From: Pseudomonadota bacterium
GTDB lineage: Bacteria; Pseudomonadota; Alphaproteobacteria; Rhizobiales; Beijerinckiaceae
Assembly: GCA_023386155.1 (NCBI GenBank)
Contig: JAEWKH010000025.1
Coordinates: forward strand, 1 to 64,000
Direction of reading: 5' to 3'
Length of the DNA stretch: 64,000 bases
The notes under the pieces were generated by a model. It was not told the DNA's origin and made no database searches. It worked only from the letters and a program-made list of their open reading frames with translations. Below, in pieces: positions 1 to 7,797 of this stretch (positions within the stretch are counted from its first letter, which is position 1; every line of letters begins with the position of its first letter). The position numbers were made by a program, and so were the translations under genes.

Positions 1-50
1 ACGGCCCGCACGATGCGCCGGCGCAGGTCCTGAGATAACGGTGTGGTCAT
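1..50 (-). mobile_element. IS630-type transposase, N-terminal fragment (runs off window)
   Basis: Read on the minus strand, the first bases encode MTTPLSQDLRRRIVRAV, the typical opening of IS630-family transposases, whose N-terminal helix-turn-helix binds the element ends. Only 16-17 codons are inside the window, so completeness cannot be judged. The element end should lie within roughly 100 bases to the right of the start codon, but I cannot define its inverted repeat. It sits at the left edge of the accessory island. Confidence 0.6.
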
Positions 51-122
51 GGCGAGCCTCTGTGCTCACGCCCCTGACCACTATCGAGTCAGATCTTCCG
101 ATTCCGTTCAACCCCAAACCGC

Positions 123-219
123 TCTAGAGCTCTTTCCACTGGCGTGGAATCAGCTCTCTTCTTTGTTGTGCCGCATTTTTGACGACGAACCGGATCCACT
201 TCGCCGAAAAATGCTCTAG
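123..219. repeat. Dispersed ~97-bp repeat, copy 1
   Basis: This stretch runs from CTAGAGC to GCTCTAG and includes TTTCCACT, GCGTGGAATCA, GCCGCATTTTTGACG and CGAACCGGATCCACTTCGCC. It matches 28400-28495 closely along its length. It lies in the gene-free interval between the transposase fragment and the gene at 285. Its presence both here and in the cobalamin region shows that it is a resident family in this genome. Confidence 0.8.
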
Positions 220-284
220 TTAGAACGTCTGCTCAGGCCGCGCGAGCCCGAACCTCCGACCATCGGCCGAAGACTGCGAGAACG

Positions 285-848
285 ATGCGCGGGCCGTTGC
301 GCGAGACTCTGAAAGAGGTCGACGACGGAACTCGCCGCTTTCTAGAGGCCAGACAGGCCTTGAGTGAGCGCTTGAAAAGACGACAGCTGGTATTCTACGG
401 TCGCTGCCGGGGCGAGCGGGACTTCATTGCAATCGATCCAACTCATTGGATTGACTACAATATCGATTTCAGTCGTGACGGTATCCTAACAGATATCAGG
501 CCAACCAGCACCAACCCGTTCCATTCACGTTACGAGGATATCCGGGCTGAGCGGGACGAGATCCTGAAGAGGTGGCCGGAGAAGGAGTCAATCCCTGTCG
601 GTATATCAAAAGCGGTAAGCGATGCTTGTCGGTATTTTTGCAGCATGATGCGAGCGTCGCCTGACTTCCCAACAATGACCAAGGGCGAAGCCATTAAGAT
701 AGCTAAGGCGCGTTTCCCAGGCTTGAGTGAACGTGGTGCGATAGGCGCATGGGACAAGGCAGTGCAAGATGCCGGTGCAGCTGCGTGGTCGAAGCCGGGC
801 CGTCGACCCAAGAAAAATCAGGGCACCGAAAACGAAACGCCAGATTAA
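285..848 (+). CDS. Hypothetical protein (187 aa) at island edge
   Basis: An open frame of 187 codons starts at ATG and ends in a basic, glutamate-rich tail (GRRPKKNQ). I do not recognise a family. The middle is mixed hydrophilic and aromatic (DFIAIDPTHWIDYNIDF) and the C-terminal third is alpha-helical in character, with a possible small DNA-binding region around residues 125-165. There is no signal peptide or membrane segment. It lies 85 bases upstream of the AlpA-like gene in the same orientation, so it probably belongs to the mobile element. No strong ribosome-binding site precedes the start. Confidence 0.55.
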   Translation: MRGPLRETLKEVDDGTRRFLEARQALSERLKRRQLVFYGRCRGERDFIAIDPTHWIDYNIDFSRDGILTDIRPTSTNPFHSRYEDIRAERDEILKRWPEKESIPVGISKAVSDACRYFCSMMRASPDFPTMTKGEAIKIAKARFPGLSERGAIGAWDKAVQDAGAAAWSKPGRRPKKNQGTENETPD

Positions 849-933
849 TCGTATAGGCTAATTCTGCGAGGCAGGTTGGTCCATGTGTCGTGCATGAGCC
901 GGGGCGGTTCCCGGTGAATGTACGAGGTGTTCA

Positions 934-1125
934 ATGGACGAAAGATTTTGCTACAGCATTGCCGATGTCGTGGAAATGAGCGGCGTCTGCCGCACTGTTG
1001 TCTATGGAGAGATCAAAGCGGGACGCCTGAAAGCGCGAAAGCTTGGCCGACGCACCCTAATCCTTGTCCGGGACTTTGAGACGTGGCTTTCGACTCTCCC
1101 CTGGGCCAAGTCAGAGGCGGTGTGA
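934..1125 (+). CDS. AlpA/excisionase-family HTH DNA-binding protein
   Basis: This 63-residue protein has the MerR-like helix-turn-helix of phage and island excisionases (HTH_17/AlpA). YSIADVVEMSGVCRTVVYGEI forms the helices, followed by GRLKARKLGRRTLIL and DFETWLSTLP as the wing and final helix. Such proteins act as excision factors or as activators of element genes. GAGG stands 8 bases before the ATG. The stop codon overlaps the next gene's ATG in TGATG, so the RepA-like gene is probably translationally coupled. No integrase is in the window; it may lie to the left. Confidence 0.8.
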   Translation: MDERFCYSIADVVEMSGVCRTVVYGEIKAGRLKARKLGRRTLILVRDFETWLSTLPWAKSEAV

Positions 1126-2195
1126 TGCTGATGACGACCGACATCCTTCAGCATGACAATGACGATGTCCATGGGTTCAATGGAGCGAAGGCCCACCTCG
1201 CGCGGCAGGTCAAGGAGCTCGGTCGGCAGACCGCAGCCGAGCTCCTGCTCAAGGACTTGCCGCCGGTAAGCTACATTGTTCCAGGCTGCATCCCCGAAGG
1301 GCTGTCAATCCTGGCAGGTCGGCCAAAGCTTGGAAAGTCATGGCTTTCGCTAGGTATCGCAGTAGCGATAGCCACAGGTGGGCAGGCTCTCGGGTCTATA
1401 CCGGTTAAGCAGGGCAGCGTGCTCTACCTCGCTCTTGAGGATAACGAACGACGATTGCAGCGGAGACTAAAGCAGCTCCTCCCTGAGAGCATTAGGCCTG
1501 AGATGCTTTATATTGATACCCAGTGCCCTAGCCTGGATAGCGGAGGGATCGAGGCCATTAGCGACTGGGTCCGCACGACCAAGGATGCACACTTGGTCAT
1601 CATCGATGTGTTTAGCAAGATCCGGCCCCAACGGAATAATAGCGATACACAATACGACGCTGACTACCGAGCCTTGTCTCCGCTCAAGCAGCTTGCTGAT
1701 AAGGCCGGCATAGGAGTCTTGATTGTGCACCATGTTCGGAAGATGGGCGCCGAGGACCCGTTCGACACGGTGTCCGGCACAACTGGGTTCACAGGAGCCG
1801 CTGATACTGTGCTGATTCTGGATAGCAACGGTTCAGGGAAGACGCTCTACGCCAGGGGGCGAGACATCGAGGAAATTGAGACAGCGGTATCCTTTGAACG
1901 CCAGACGGGTGCCTGGATAGCACTCGGGTCGGCATCAGAGGTTCGGCGCAGCGATGAACGTCAGGCTATCCTCGCCCTGCTGGAAAGCGCGGGAGGACCC
2001 ATGGCGCCAGCCCAGATTGCGGACCAGCTCGGGGTTCAAAGCAACAATATCCGACAGCTCCTCAGCAAAATGGCAAAAACTGGTGAGGTGGAGAAGGTCG
2101 GGAAAGGCGGATACGTTTGTGGGGCTGAAGCAAAGGCATACACTAGTCGCGATAACAGCGATCACGTGATAACGGAATGGGATGAGGCCGCCTGA
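1125..2195 (+). CDS. RepA-like AAA (AAA_25) ATPase of an integrated element
   Basis: The protein is 356 aa if it starts at the ATG at 1125, which overlaps the preceding stop; the longer frame from 1083 would run into the upstream gene. It has the RecA-type NTPase fold of plasmid and island RepA helicases: P-loop GRPKLGKS at residues 65-72, a Walker B-like strand ending in IID (D161), and a C-terminal winged helix (PAQIADQLGVQSNNIRQLL). Such proteins serve replication of plasmids and excised integrative elements. With the AlpA-like gene it marks the mobile backbone of the island. A perfect 16-bp inverted repeat straddles its stop codon. Confidence 0.8.
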   Translation: MLMTTDILQHDNDDVHGFNGAKAHLARQVKELGRQTAAELLLKDLPPVSYIVPGCIPEGLSILAGRPKLGKSWLSLGIAVAIATGGQALGSIPVKQGSVLYLALEDNERRLQRRLKQLLPESIRPEMLYIDTQCPSLDSGGIEAISDWVRTTKDAHLVIIDVFSKIRPQRNNSDTQYDADYRALSPLKQLADKAGIGVLIVHHVRKMGAEDPFDTVSGTTGFTGAADTVLILDSNGSGKTLYARGRDIEEIETAVSFERQTGAWIALGSASEVRRSDERQAILALLESAGGPMAPAQIADQLGVQSNNIRQLLSKMAKTGEVEKVGKGGYVCGAEAKAYTSRDNSDHVITEWDEAA

Positions 2196-2234
2196 CAGAT
2201 GGGTGGAGCTTGTGATTGCGTGATCGCTGTTATC
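2151..2234. repeat. Perfect 16-bp inverted repeat across the repA stop codon
   Basis: GATAACAGCGATCACG at 2151-2166 is exactly complementary to CGTGATCGCTGTTATC at 2219-2234, with 52 bases between. The left arm is coding (DNSDHV near the RepA C-terminus) and the right arm lies after the stop. It could be a protein-binding site for the element, part of an origin, or an RNA stem. The sequence alone does not decide. Confidence 0.75.
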
Positions 2235-2263
2235 AGCTCTGTCTCGGTCCGTTGAGCAAAGAC

Positions 2264-2297
2264 AGGGCATGGGCCGCACGGCCCATGTCCCTCTTTT
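2264..2297 (+). terminator. Intrinsic terminator after repA-like gene
   Basis: CATGGGCC (2268-2275) and GGCCCATG (2280-2287) form a perfect 8-bp stem with a four-base loop. Three more G:C pairs are possible below it, and TCTTTT follows. This would end transcription of the AlpA/RepA unit before the methyltransferase operon. Confidence 0.7.
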
Positions 2298-2855
2298 AGA
2301 CAAGGTGTTCCCTGGATTAGACGTAGCCCCGCTGTACGATCTGGTTCGTCGTCTCGAAGAATCGAACTTCCACCGACATAAAGAAAAGGGAACCATTGAA
2401 TTTTTTGTGAGATACCCCCCCAGGCTTAGGGGGCCCCATCGGAACTTGTGCGAACCGTAAAAGGACCGAATTTCTGTGAGCGATCCGCAGCTCGCAGCTA
2501 TCATCAGGTGCGATGCCCTGCGACAGGTGTTCATTCGCCACCTAAAAGAAAGAAGGCCGGAAAATCGTATTGAGCCAAGAAAAGCTTGTCTGGTATGAGT
2601 TTCCGGGTTCGGGAAAACAACCAAAAAAATCCAAAAATTGATTATCTGCGCTGATCCCTTGGGAATCCTTGCATCTGAGCTTTGTGAAAATACGCCTAGG
2701 AGGAGGCGATCGGTAATCCCTCCTGAGGCTTGGATCGATGTGGGGCGCCATTTACCTGTGTGTAAGGCGTGCTTAAAGCCCCATTCGTATCTGGCGGCCA
2801 GCGTACGGTTAGCGATACTCTACCCGGCTTGAATCGGAGTGGGGGCAAACCGGGA
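2298..2855. other. Gene-free stretch before the methyltransferase operon
   Basis: About 560 bases hold no frame I can defend. It contains short inverted repeats (AGGAGG near 2698 against CCTCCT near 2719; CCCCCC/GGGGGG around 2417-2433). The promoter and any control site of the operon starting at 2856 should lie here. A 63-codon frame (2269-2460) begins inside the terminator stem and is not accepted. Confidence 0.6.
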
Positions 2856-4136
2856 ATGAGCGCGGGCGGCGCAGACAATAGACCTGTCTTCATTGATATC
2901 TTCGCTGGCTGTGGAGGCCTGAGCCTAGGCCTGTTGCGGTCGGGGTGGCGCGGCATGTTTGCGATCGAGAAGGACTCATTCGCCTTCAGCACCTTGAAGA
3001 CCAATCTGATAGATCCCGGCGCGCGCTACCCGTACAATTGGCCGAAATGGCTTGACCAGAAACCTTGGACTATCGAGTCCCTCATGGAGTCGCATGGCAG
3101 GCAGATTGCCAAACTCAAGGGGCAAATCGACCTCCTTGCCGGAGGGCCGCCGTGCCAGGGCTTTTCAAGTGCCGGTCGACGGAGGTTGGGAGACCCGCGT
3201 AACGAACTGGTAGAGCGTTATCTGGAGTTTGTAGAGGTTGTCTGCCCGAGGATGGTCCTTATCGAGAATGTTCGAGGTATGACCTATGACTTTGTCAGTG
3301 CGGATGACAATGTTGATGGTCGGAACTTTGCCAATGAGCTGATTGCTCGCCTAGAAGCTCACTACCACGTCTTCGCTACTACTATCCTTTGCTCCTCGTT
3401 TGGCGTGCCACAGCGACGGCCCCGTTTTTTCCTAGTAGGGATGCGAAAGAAGTGGCAAGGTAAGCGGATCCCCCGCCCAGAAGATCCGTTCGCTCGCTTG
3501 CAAGCATCAAAAGTTCGTTTCCTGCGGAAGAGGGGGTTGCGTGCAAGCGTCTCTTGCAAGCAGGCCATTTCTGACCTTGAGCGAGAATACGCGAAGGTCG
3601 GTCCGTGCCCTGACTCAAACGGCTATGAGGCGCTACGTACTGCTCGGCCTCGAACCTTCTACCAGCGCGTGATGAGGGACGACTATGATGGGATCGTGCC
3701 GGACACCCGTTTAGCACGGCACCGGCCGCATATAGTGGAGCGCTTCGCCGAGATTATCCAAGAATGTAAGTCAGTGGGCCGGCTGAACGTGCAGCTTAAT
3801 CGCGAGATGCGCGATCGCTATGGTATCAAGAAGATGGCGACGCGTGTTCTTGACCCTGCGAAAGCTGCGCCGACAGTCACAAGCATGCCCGACGACTTGC
3901 TGCACTATTCCGAGCCGCGGACGCTCACTGTGCGAGAAAATGCACGGCTTCAGACATTTCCCGACTGGTTCGCCTTTCAGGGCAAGTACACGACCGGGGG
4001 CGAGCGCCGTGCACACGAGGTCCCACGGTTCACTCAAGTCGCTAATGCTGTTCCCCCTTTGATTGCCGAGATGTGGGGCGAGGTGCTCCTAGAATATCTT
4101 ATGTCCGCAGCTAGCGCAGACTCGATGGCAGCCTAG
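2856..4136 (+). CDS. DNA (cytosine-5-)-methyltransferase
   Basis: This 426-aa protein carries the ordered motifs of 5-methylcytosine methyltransferases: motif I FIDIFAGCGGLSLGL (residues 12-26), motif IV GGPPCQGFSS with catalytic Cys100, motif VI ENVRG with Glu137, motif VIII QRRPRFFLVG, a variable target-recognition region, and a motif X-like RFTQVANAVPPLIAEMWG at the C-terminus. The start chosen is the ATG at 2856, behind GGAGTGGGGG; an in-frame ATG at 2769 would add 29 residues that do not look like the family. It heads the operon and is followed after 2 bases by the DptF-like gene. The target sequence cannot be read from the protein. No ordinary type II restriction gene is beside it. Confidence 0.93.
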   Translation: MSAGGADNRPVFIDIFAGCGGLSLGLLRSGWRGMFAIEKDSFAFSTLKTNLIDPGARYPYNWPKWLDQKPWTIESLMESHGRQIAKLKGQIDLLAGGPPCQGFSSAGRRRLGDPRNELVERYLEFVEVVCPRMVLIENVRGMTYDFVSADDNVDGRNFANELIARLEAHYHVFATTILCSSFGVPQRRPRFFLVGMRKKWQGKRIPRPEDPFARLQASKVRFLRKRGLRASVSCKQAISDLEREYAKVGPCPDSNGYEALRTARPRTFYQRVMRDDYDGIVPDTRLARHRPHIVERFAEIIQECKSVGRLNVQLNREMRDRYGIKKMATRVLDPAKAAPTVTSMPDDLLHYSEPRTLTVRENARLQTFPDWFAFQGKYTTGGERRAHEVPRFTQVANAVPPLIAEMWGEVLLEYLMSAASADSMAA

Positions 4137-4138
4137 AA

Positions 4139-5968
4139 ATGCAGCGATTGAATTCCACGCCCACCAGTTCGACCGAAACTCATGATAGCGAGGGTGCAAC
4201 ACTCTTCCCGGCTGGCCTACTTGACTGGGCTGGGCACCGCGGCGGAGGTGTCCGCCGCTTGTTCGATTCGAGTAGTGGTCGTCCTGGCAAGGGCATCTTC
4301 GAAACCAATCTCCTTGCCCGCCTGCATGATTGGGTAAGTCGAATAGCGGCTAATGACCTTTCCACACCGCACGTTGTACTCCTTGTTGGTGGCCCCGGGA
4401 ACGGAAAAACCGAGGCTATCGAGACAACGATGGTCGCGCTAGATGGTGCTTTAGGATGTGAAGGGCACCTTACGAATGCTCTAGCCCGTTTCTACCATCC
4501 ACCCGATGGTAAGGTGCCTCGGCTAGTGCGTGTCGAGGCAGGAGAATTTGCCCGTTCACGCCGAGAACTTCGGATCGAAATTGTTCAGGATGCATCCGTG
4601 GTGGAGGGTGGGCGATCGGTGGCAAGCCTGCTCACCGAAGAAGTCGAGAAAGCCATCTCGTCCGGGCCACAGGCTGTCTATCTCTGTTGTGTGAACCGCG
4701 GTGTACTCGACGAGGCGATGATCCACGCGATCGACTCTGGGCTATCGCAGACCCAAGACTTTCTTGAGACCGTAGTTCGGGCGGTGAGCCTCACGCCGGA
4801 CGCTCCGTCCTGTTGGCCGCTCCACGGCTATCCAAACGTGGCGGTGTGGCCGATGGATGCTGAGTCGTTGATAGAACGAACTGACAACGGGAGTGAGGCG
4901 CCTGCGGCCGTAATCTTGCAACGGGCACTCAATCCAGCGCATTGGCGCGAGGCCGGGACCTGTGTTGCGGGTAGCGCATGTCCGTTCTGCGGCAGCCGGA
5001 AGGTTCTTGCTGGTCGGCGCGAAACGGAGTCGCTATTACGGATGCTGCGCTGGTTCGAGCTAGGTACGAGTAAGCGCTGGGCATTCAGGGATCTATTCTC
5101 TCTAACCTCTTACTTGCTTGCCGGAAACGGGACCAGCCAGCGGGGAGCCCCTGTCGACCCTTGCGAGTGGGCCGCAGCCCTAGTGGAGGCCGATAAGCAG
5201 GCACAACTCCGAGGAAAGCCCAAGCGAGATGTATCTGGGGCGCTATTCTGGCTTGTTGCCGCCCAGTACCAGCACGCACTTTTCCATCGGTGGGGGCGCG
5301 GACTCGTAGGGTCCTTGCTTAAGGACATCAAGGAGCTCGGGCTTCAGGGCGACAACACTGCGATGGGTCTCTATTTCTTTCTACAATCTCGGGCTAGCGG
5401 CTATGTCCCAGCGACCATTGCGCCATTGCTGGAGAGCTTCGTCGACCTTCTTGATCCAGCTATGTCGTCGCCAGACGACGAGGTAGTACTGCGGGGCGTG
5501 TCAATAACTCTTGGCGAACTTGATGTTCGTTTCAGTCGTTCAGTTCGGGAAGGGCTAGAGTTTGCGTCGGATTACCGGGTGCTCTCACAGAATGAGCGCA
5601 CACTCCTGGGGCGTCTCTCTGAGCTTGACGAGCTCCTATCCAATCCTACAGTGCGGCGCAAACGCCCAACGGCAGCGAGCCGGATTCAGCGCATCGTGCG
5701 AGACTTTTCATGTCGTATCACGAGGCGGAGCGTGGGGGTGCGTCATGGCATCGTACCGGATGGCACTACGCTTGAAGCGTTTCGAAGAGTAGTCGCGGAT
5801 GCAGATGGCCGGGGCCATGATCTCCGGGAGATTGCAAATCAAGTCGAGGATTTGCTTAACGACGACAGAAACTTCAATGTTTCTCTAACTACAACTTTTG
5901 GCCAGCCACTGCCGCCCCCCCCGCAGTCGGGCGGTACTTGTAGTCCCTCGCCGGCGTGTGGTGCCTAG
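4139..5968 (+). CDS. P-loop ATPase, DptF/DndF-like restriction component
   Basis: The protein has 609 aa. A Walker A motif, GGPGNGKT, lies at residues 84-91, and a cysteine cluster C275-x5-C281-x2-C284 suggests a zinc ribbon. RDLFSLTSYLLAG and the segment VYLCCVNRGVLDEA are conserved-looking ATPase elements. Size, architecture and position before a DptG-sized and a giant ATPase gene resemble DptF (DndF) of the phosphorothioation-dependent restriction complex, a cytoplasmic NTPase. I assign the resemblance from architecture, not from an alignment. It begins 2 bases after the methyltransferase stop, so the two are almost certainly co-expressed. A proline-rich tail ends it. Confidence 0.65.
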   Translation: MQRLNSTPTSSTETHDSEGATLFPAGLLDWAGHRGGGVRRLFDSSSGRPGKGIFETNLLARLHDWVSRIAANDLSTPHVVLLVGGPGNGKTEAIETTMVALDGALGCEGHLTNALARFYHPPDGKVPRLVRVEAGEFARSRRELRIEIVQDASVVEGGRSVASLLTEEVEKAISSGPQAVYLCCVNRGVLDEAMIHAIDSGLSQTQDFLETVVRAVSLTPDAPSCWPLHGYPNVAVWPMDAESLIERTDNGSEAPAAVILQRALNPAHWREAGTCVAGSACPFCGSRKVLAGRRETESLLRMLRWFELGTSKRWAFRDLFSLTSYLLAGNGTSQRGAPVDPCEWAAALVEADKQAQLRGKPKRDVSGALFWLVAAQYQHALFHRWGRGLVGSLLKDIKELGLQGDNTAMGLYFFLQSRASGYVPATIAPLLESFVDLLDPAMSSPDDEVVLRGVSITLGELDVRFSRSVREGLEFASDYRVLSQNERTLLGRLSELDELLSNPTVRRKRPTAASRIQRIVRDFSCRITRRSVGVRHGIVPDGTTLEAFRRVVADADGRGHDLREIANQVEDLLNDDRNFNVSLTTTFGQPLPPPPQSGGTCSPSPACGA

Positions 5969-6032
5969 GGAGTCGTCGCATATAGGGCGCCCCCTTCCGT
6001 CAATCTGTTTTCTGGACGTTGAGGTTGGAGTA

Positions 6033-6281
6033 TTGGCTCAGCCGATTGCGCTTACCTACGACTTATTCAAGGCTGTTAGCGATCTCGAGCGAGGGCTCTC
6101 GCCTGCATCACTCCCGCGCAGTGTCCTTGCGCTGCTCGATACCACTCGAGCAAGAATGGCTGGCTCGATAGTTAGAGATCGAGATGTGCGAGAGCGACCG
6201 ACAATTCTGCTTGGCGAGGGAACCACAATCGAGCGGTATCGGGGCCGCTTTGCCTCTTCGAAACGCGGAGGGCGTCGATGA
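6033..6281 (+). CDS. Small protein (82 aa, TTG start) within the restriction operon
   Basis: The frame has no ATG. TTG at 6033 is preceded at a good distance by GAGGTTGGAG, giving an 82-residue, arginine-rich protein (AQPIALTYDLFKAVSDLERG to SSKRGGRR). It fills the otherwise empty gap between the DptF-like and 502-aa genes, and its stop overlaps the next ATG in ATGA. The frame stays open upstream into the preceding gene, so the start is uncertain. The protein is helical and has no membrane segment. I know of no function. Small proteins do accompany some DNA-modification-linked operons, and that is the best guess. Confidence 0.55.
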   Translation: MAQPIALTYDLFKAVSDLERGLSPASLPRSVLALLDTTRARMAGSIVRDRDVRERPTILLGEGTTIERYRGRFASSKRGGRR

Positions 6282-7786
6282 GCCTTGCAGAATTCCGGGA
6301 CTCCCCATGGGCCAAGTCGCACTCCTCCTACATAGGCTCCGCACTTTCGCTGATACCAGCTCCTGAGTATGCAAACTCAGAGGTCCTCGTCGCAGGCCTC
6401 TATCGCACAATAGGCATAGAGAACCTGAGCGAGGGCATGGTTCCGACCAAAGGACGCGAGCTGGAAAGAGTGGTCGGCCAACGTCGAGATCGGGGAACGA
6501 AACCACAAAGTGCGGCGCTCGAGGCCGAGCCATTTCACGCCTTGCTGCATGACGTGCTAGAAAGCCCAAAGCTGAAGAATCAATCAACAAAGAGGTTCGT
6601 ACAGGTATCACCACTCGTCGGCGAGACAGCGATATTCTCTGGCTCTGCGCGACTTGCCGGCAACCCCTGGCCAGCTGGAACCCTAATCCGAAGAATGATT
6701 TGGCTAGGCTCCGAAAATGAGGCCCATGCCGAGGCTATCTGGCGCGAACTCTTCGTTGCGCTGGGCGTCCATGATGACGACGACGTTTTTGCTCGTTTCC
6801 TCCGGGATGAGCTCTCTGCATGGACAGAGACAGCCTGGGGGCGCGAATGTCTGATTCCCGGGCCGGACGACGCCAAGTGCCTTCCCGTCGGTGAACTCGA
6901 TGGACTGACTTCTCCAGCTCGGCAGTTCACACGAGACCTTTCTGCTATAATCGCCGCTAAGCCGTTGATGACGCGGCGTCAATGGACCAGTTTGCTTGAG
7001 GCGTTGATCCGTATCGCGTGCGTCGCGCATGTGGTCTGGCTTTGCGAAGTTCAAAGTATGATCTGGAATTTGCTACGACTCGCGATGAATGGAGACATGA
7101 TACCGGATGACGTTCGGCCCCAGATCTATCCTAGGGAGCTGAACTATCTCACCTATGGGGTTGGAGCGGTATCCGAGCTGAAGGATCGGACATCTAAGTA
7201 TCTTCGTGCTCGCCTCGGCATGAACACTGTCCTATGGAAACTTGAGGACATTGGGGCACCCTTCTCACGCAAGCTCTCGTCAGCCGCTGTTGTTTCTGCT
7301 CTTTGCAAGCATATCGGAGACAATCGTTCGAAACTGGCCAGTGTTATCGACATTGTTGATGACCTAGCAGACCGAGATGCGCGGGTTCTGCTTTGCCGGA
7401 AGGGGGTGGGAGCCAATATCATGGAGTTTGCTCGCCATGTCCTTTACCAACGTCAGGCAGCAAACCCAATCCTTCGTGGGTATGATCAAGGCTACGCGCT
7501 GCGAAAGCAAGGGGCGACGAATTCTAGTCCATGGGTCTGTATGCCTGGGCCAGTGGCCGTACTGGCTCTTGTTCATTGTTCGCTCGCTGGCCTAACAGGC
7601 CCGCGGTCCGTCCACCGCCTCACTCAGCATATGGCCGCGTACGGGATCATCGTTGACCATCGGGATATCGCTCAAAACGATCTTGGTCACCAACTGCGCA
7701 CGCTCGGCCTTGTGTTGGACAGCCCTGATGCCGAGAGTGGCATGCTTTTGGTGCCTCCTTTTCCTCAGCTTCGCCCAGGTCACTAA
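6278..7786 (+). CDS. 502-aa protein in the DptG position of the operon
   Basis: This is a soluble-looking, largely helical protein without a P-loop, signal peptide or clear catalytic motif. It starts at the ATG in the ATGA overlap with the 82-aa gene and ends 11 bases before the giant ATPase gene. Its length and its place between a DptF-like and a DptH-like gene match DptG (DndG), which is needed for phosphorothioation-dependent restriction. The sequence itself gave me no diagnostic motif, so the name rests on context. A conserved-looking C-terminal segment (NSSPWVCMPGPVAVLALVHC, then a winged-helix-like GHQLRTLGLVLD) may bind DNA. Confidence 0.5.
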   Translation: MSLAEFRDSPWAKSHSSYIGSALSLIPAPEYANSEVLVAGLYRTIGIENLSEGMVPTKGRELERVVGQRRDRGTKPQSAALEAEPFHALLHDVLESPKLKNQSTKRFVQVSPLVGETAIFSGSARLAGNPWPAGTLIRRMIWLGSENEAHAEAIWRELFVALGVHDDDDVFARFLRDELSAWTETAWGRECLIPGPDDAKCLPVGELDGLTSPARQFTRDLSAIIAAKPLMTRRQWTSLLEALIRIACVAHVVWLCEVQSMIWNLLRLAMNGDMIPDDVRPQIYPRELNYLTYGVGAVSELKDRTSKYLRARLGMNTVLWKLEDIGAPFSRKLSSAAVVSALCKHIGDNRSKLASVIDIVDDLADRDARVLLCRKGVGANIMEFARHVLYQRQAANPILRGYDQGYALRKQGATNSSPWVCMPGPVAVLALVHCSLAGLTGPRSVHRLTQHMAAYGIIVDHRDIAQNDLGHQLRTLGLVLDSPDAESGMLLVPPFPQLRPGH

Positions 7787-7797
7787 GGCATTAGCAA

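Noticed and set aside
2269..2460. 63-codon plus-strand frame after repA
   Set aside because: It begins inside the repA terminator stem, has no ribosome-binding site, and its end runs through a C/G homopolymer region; no family likeness.
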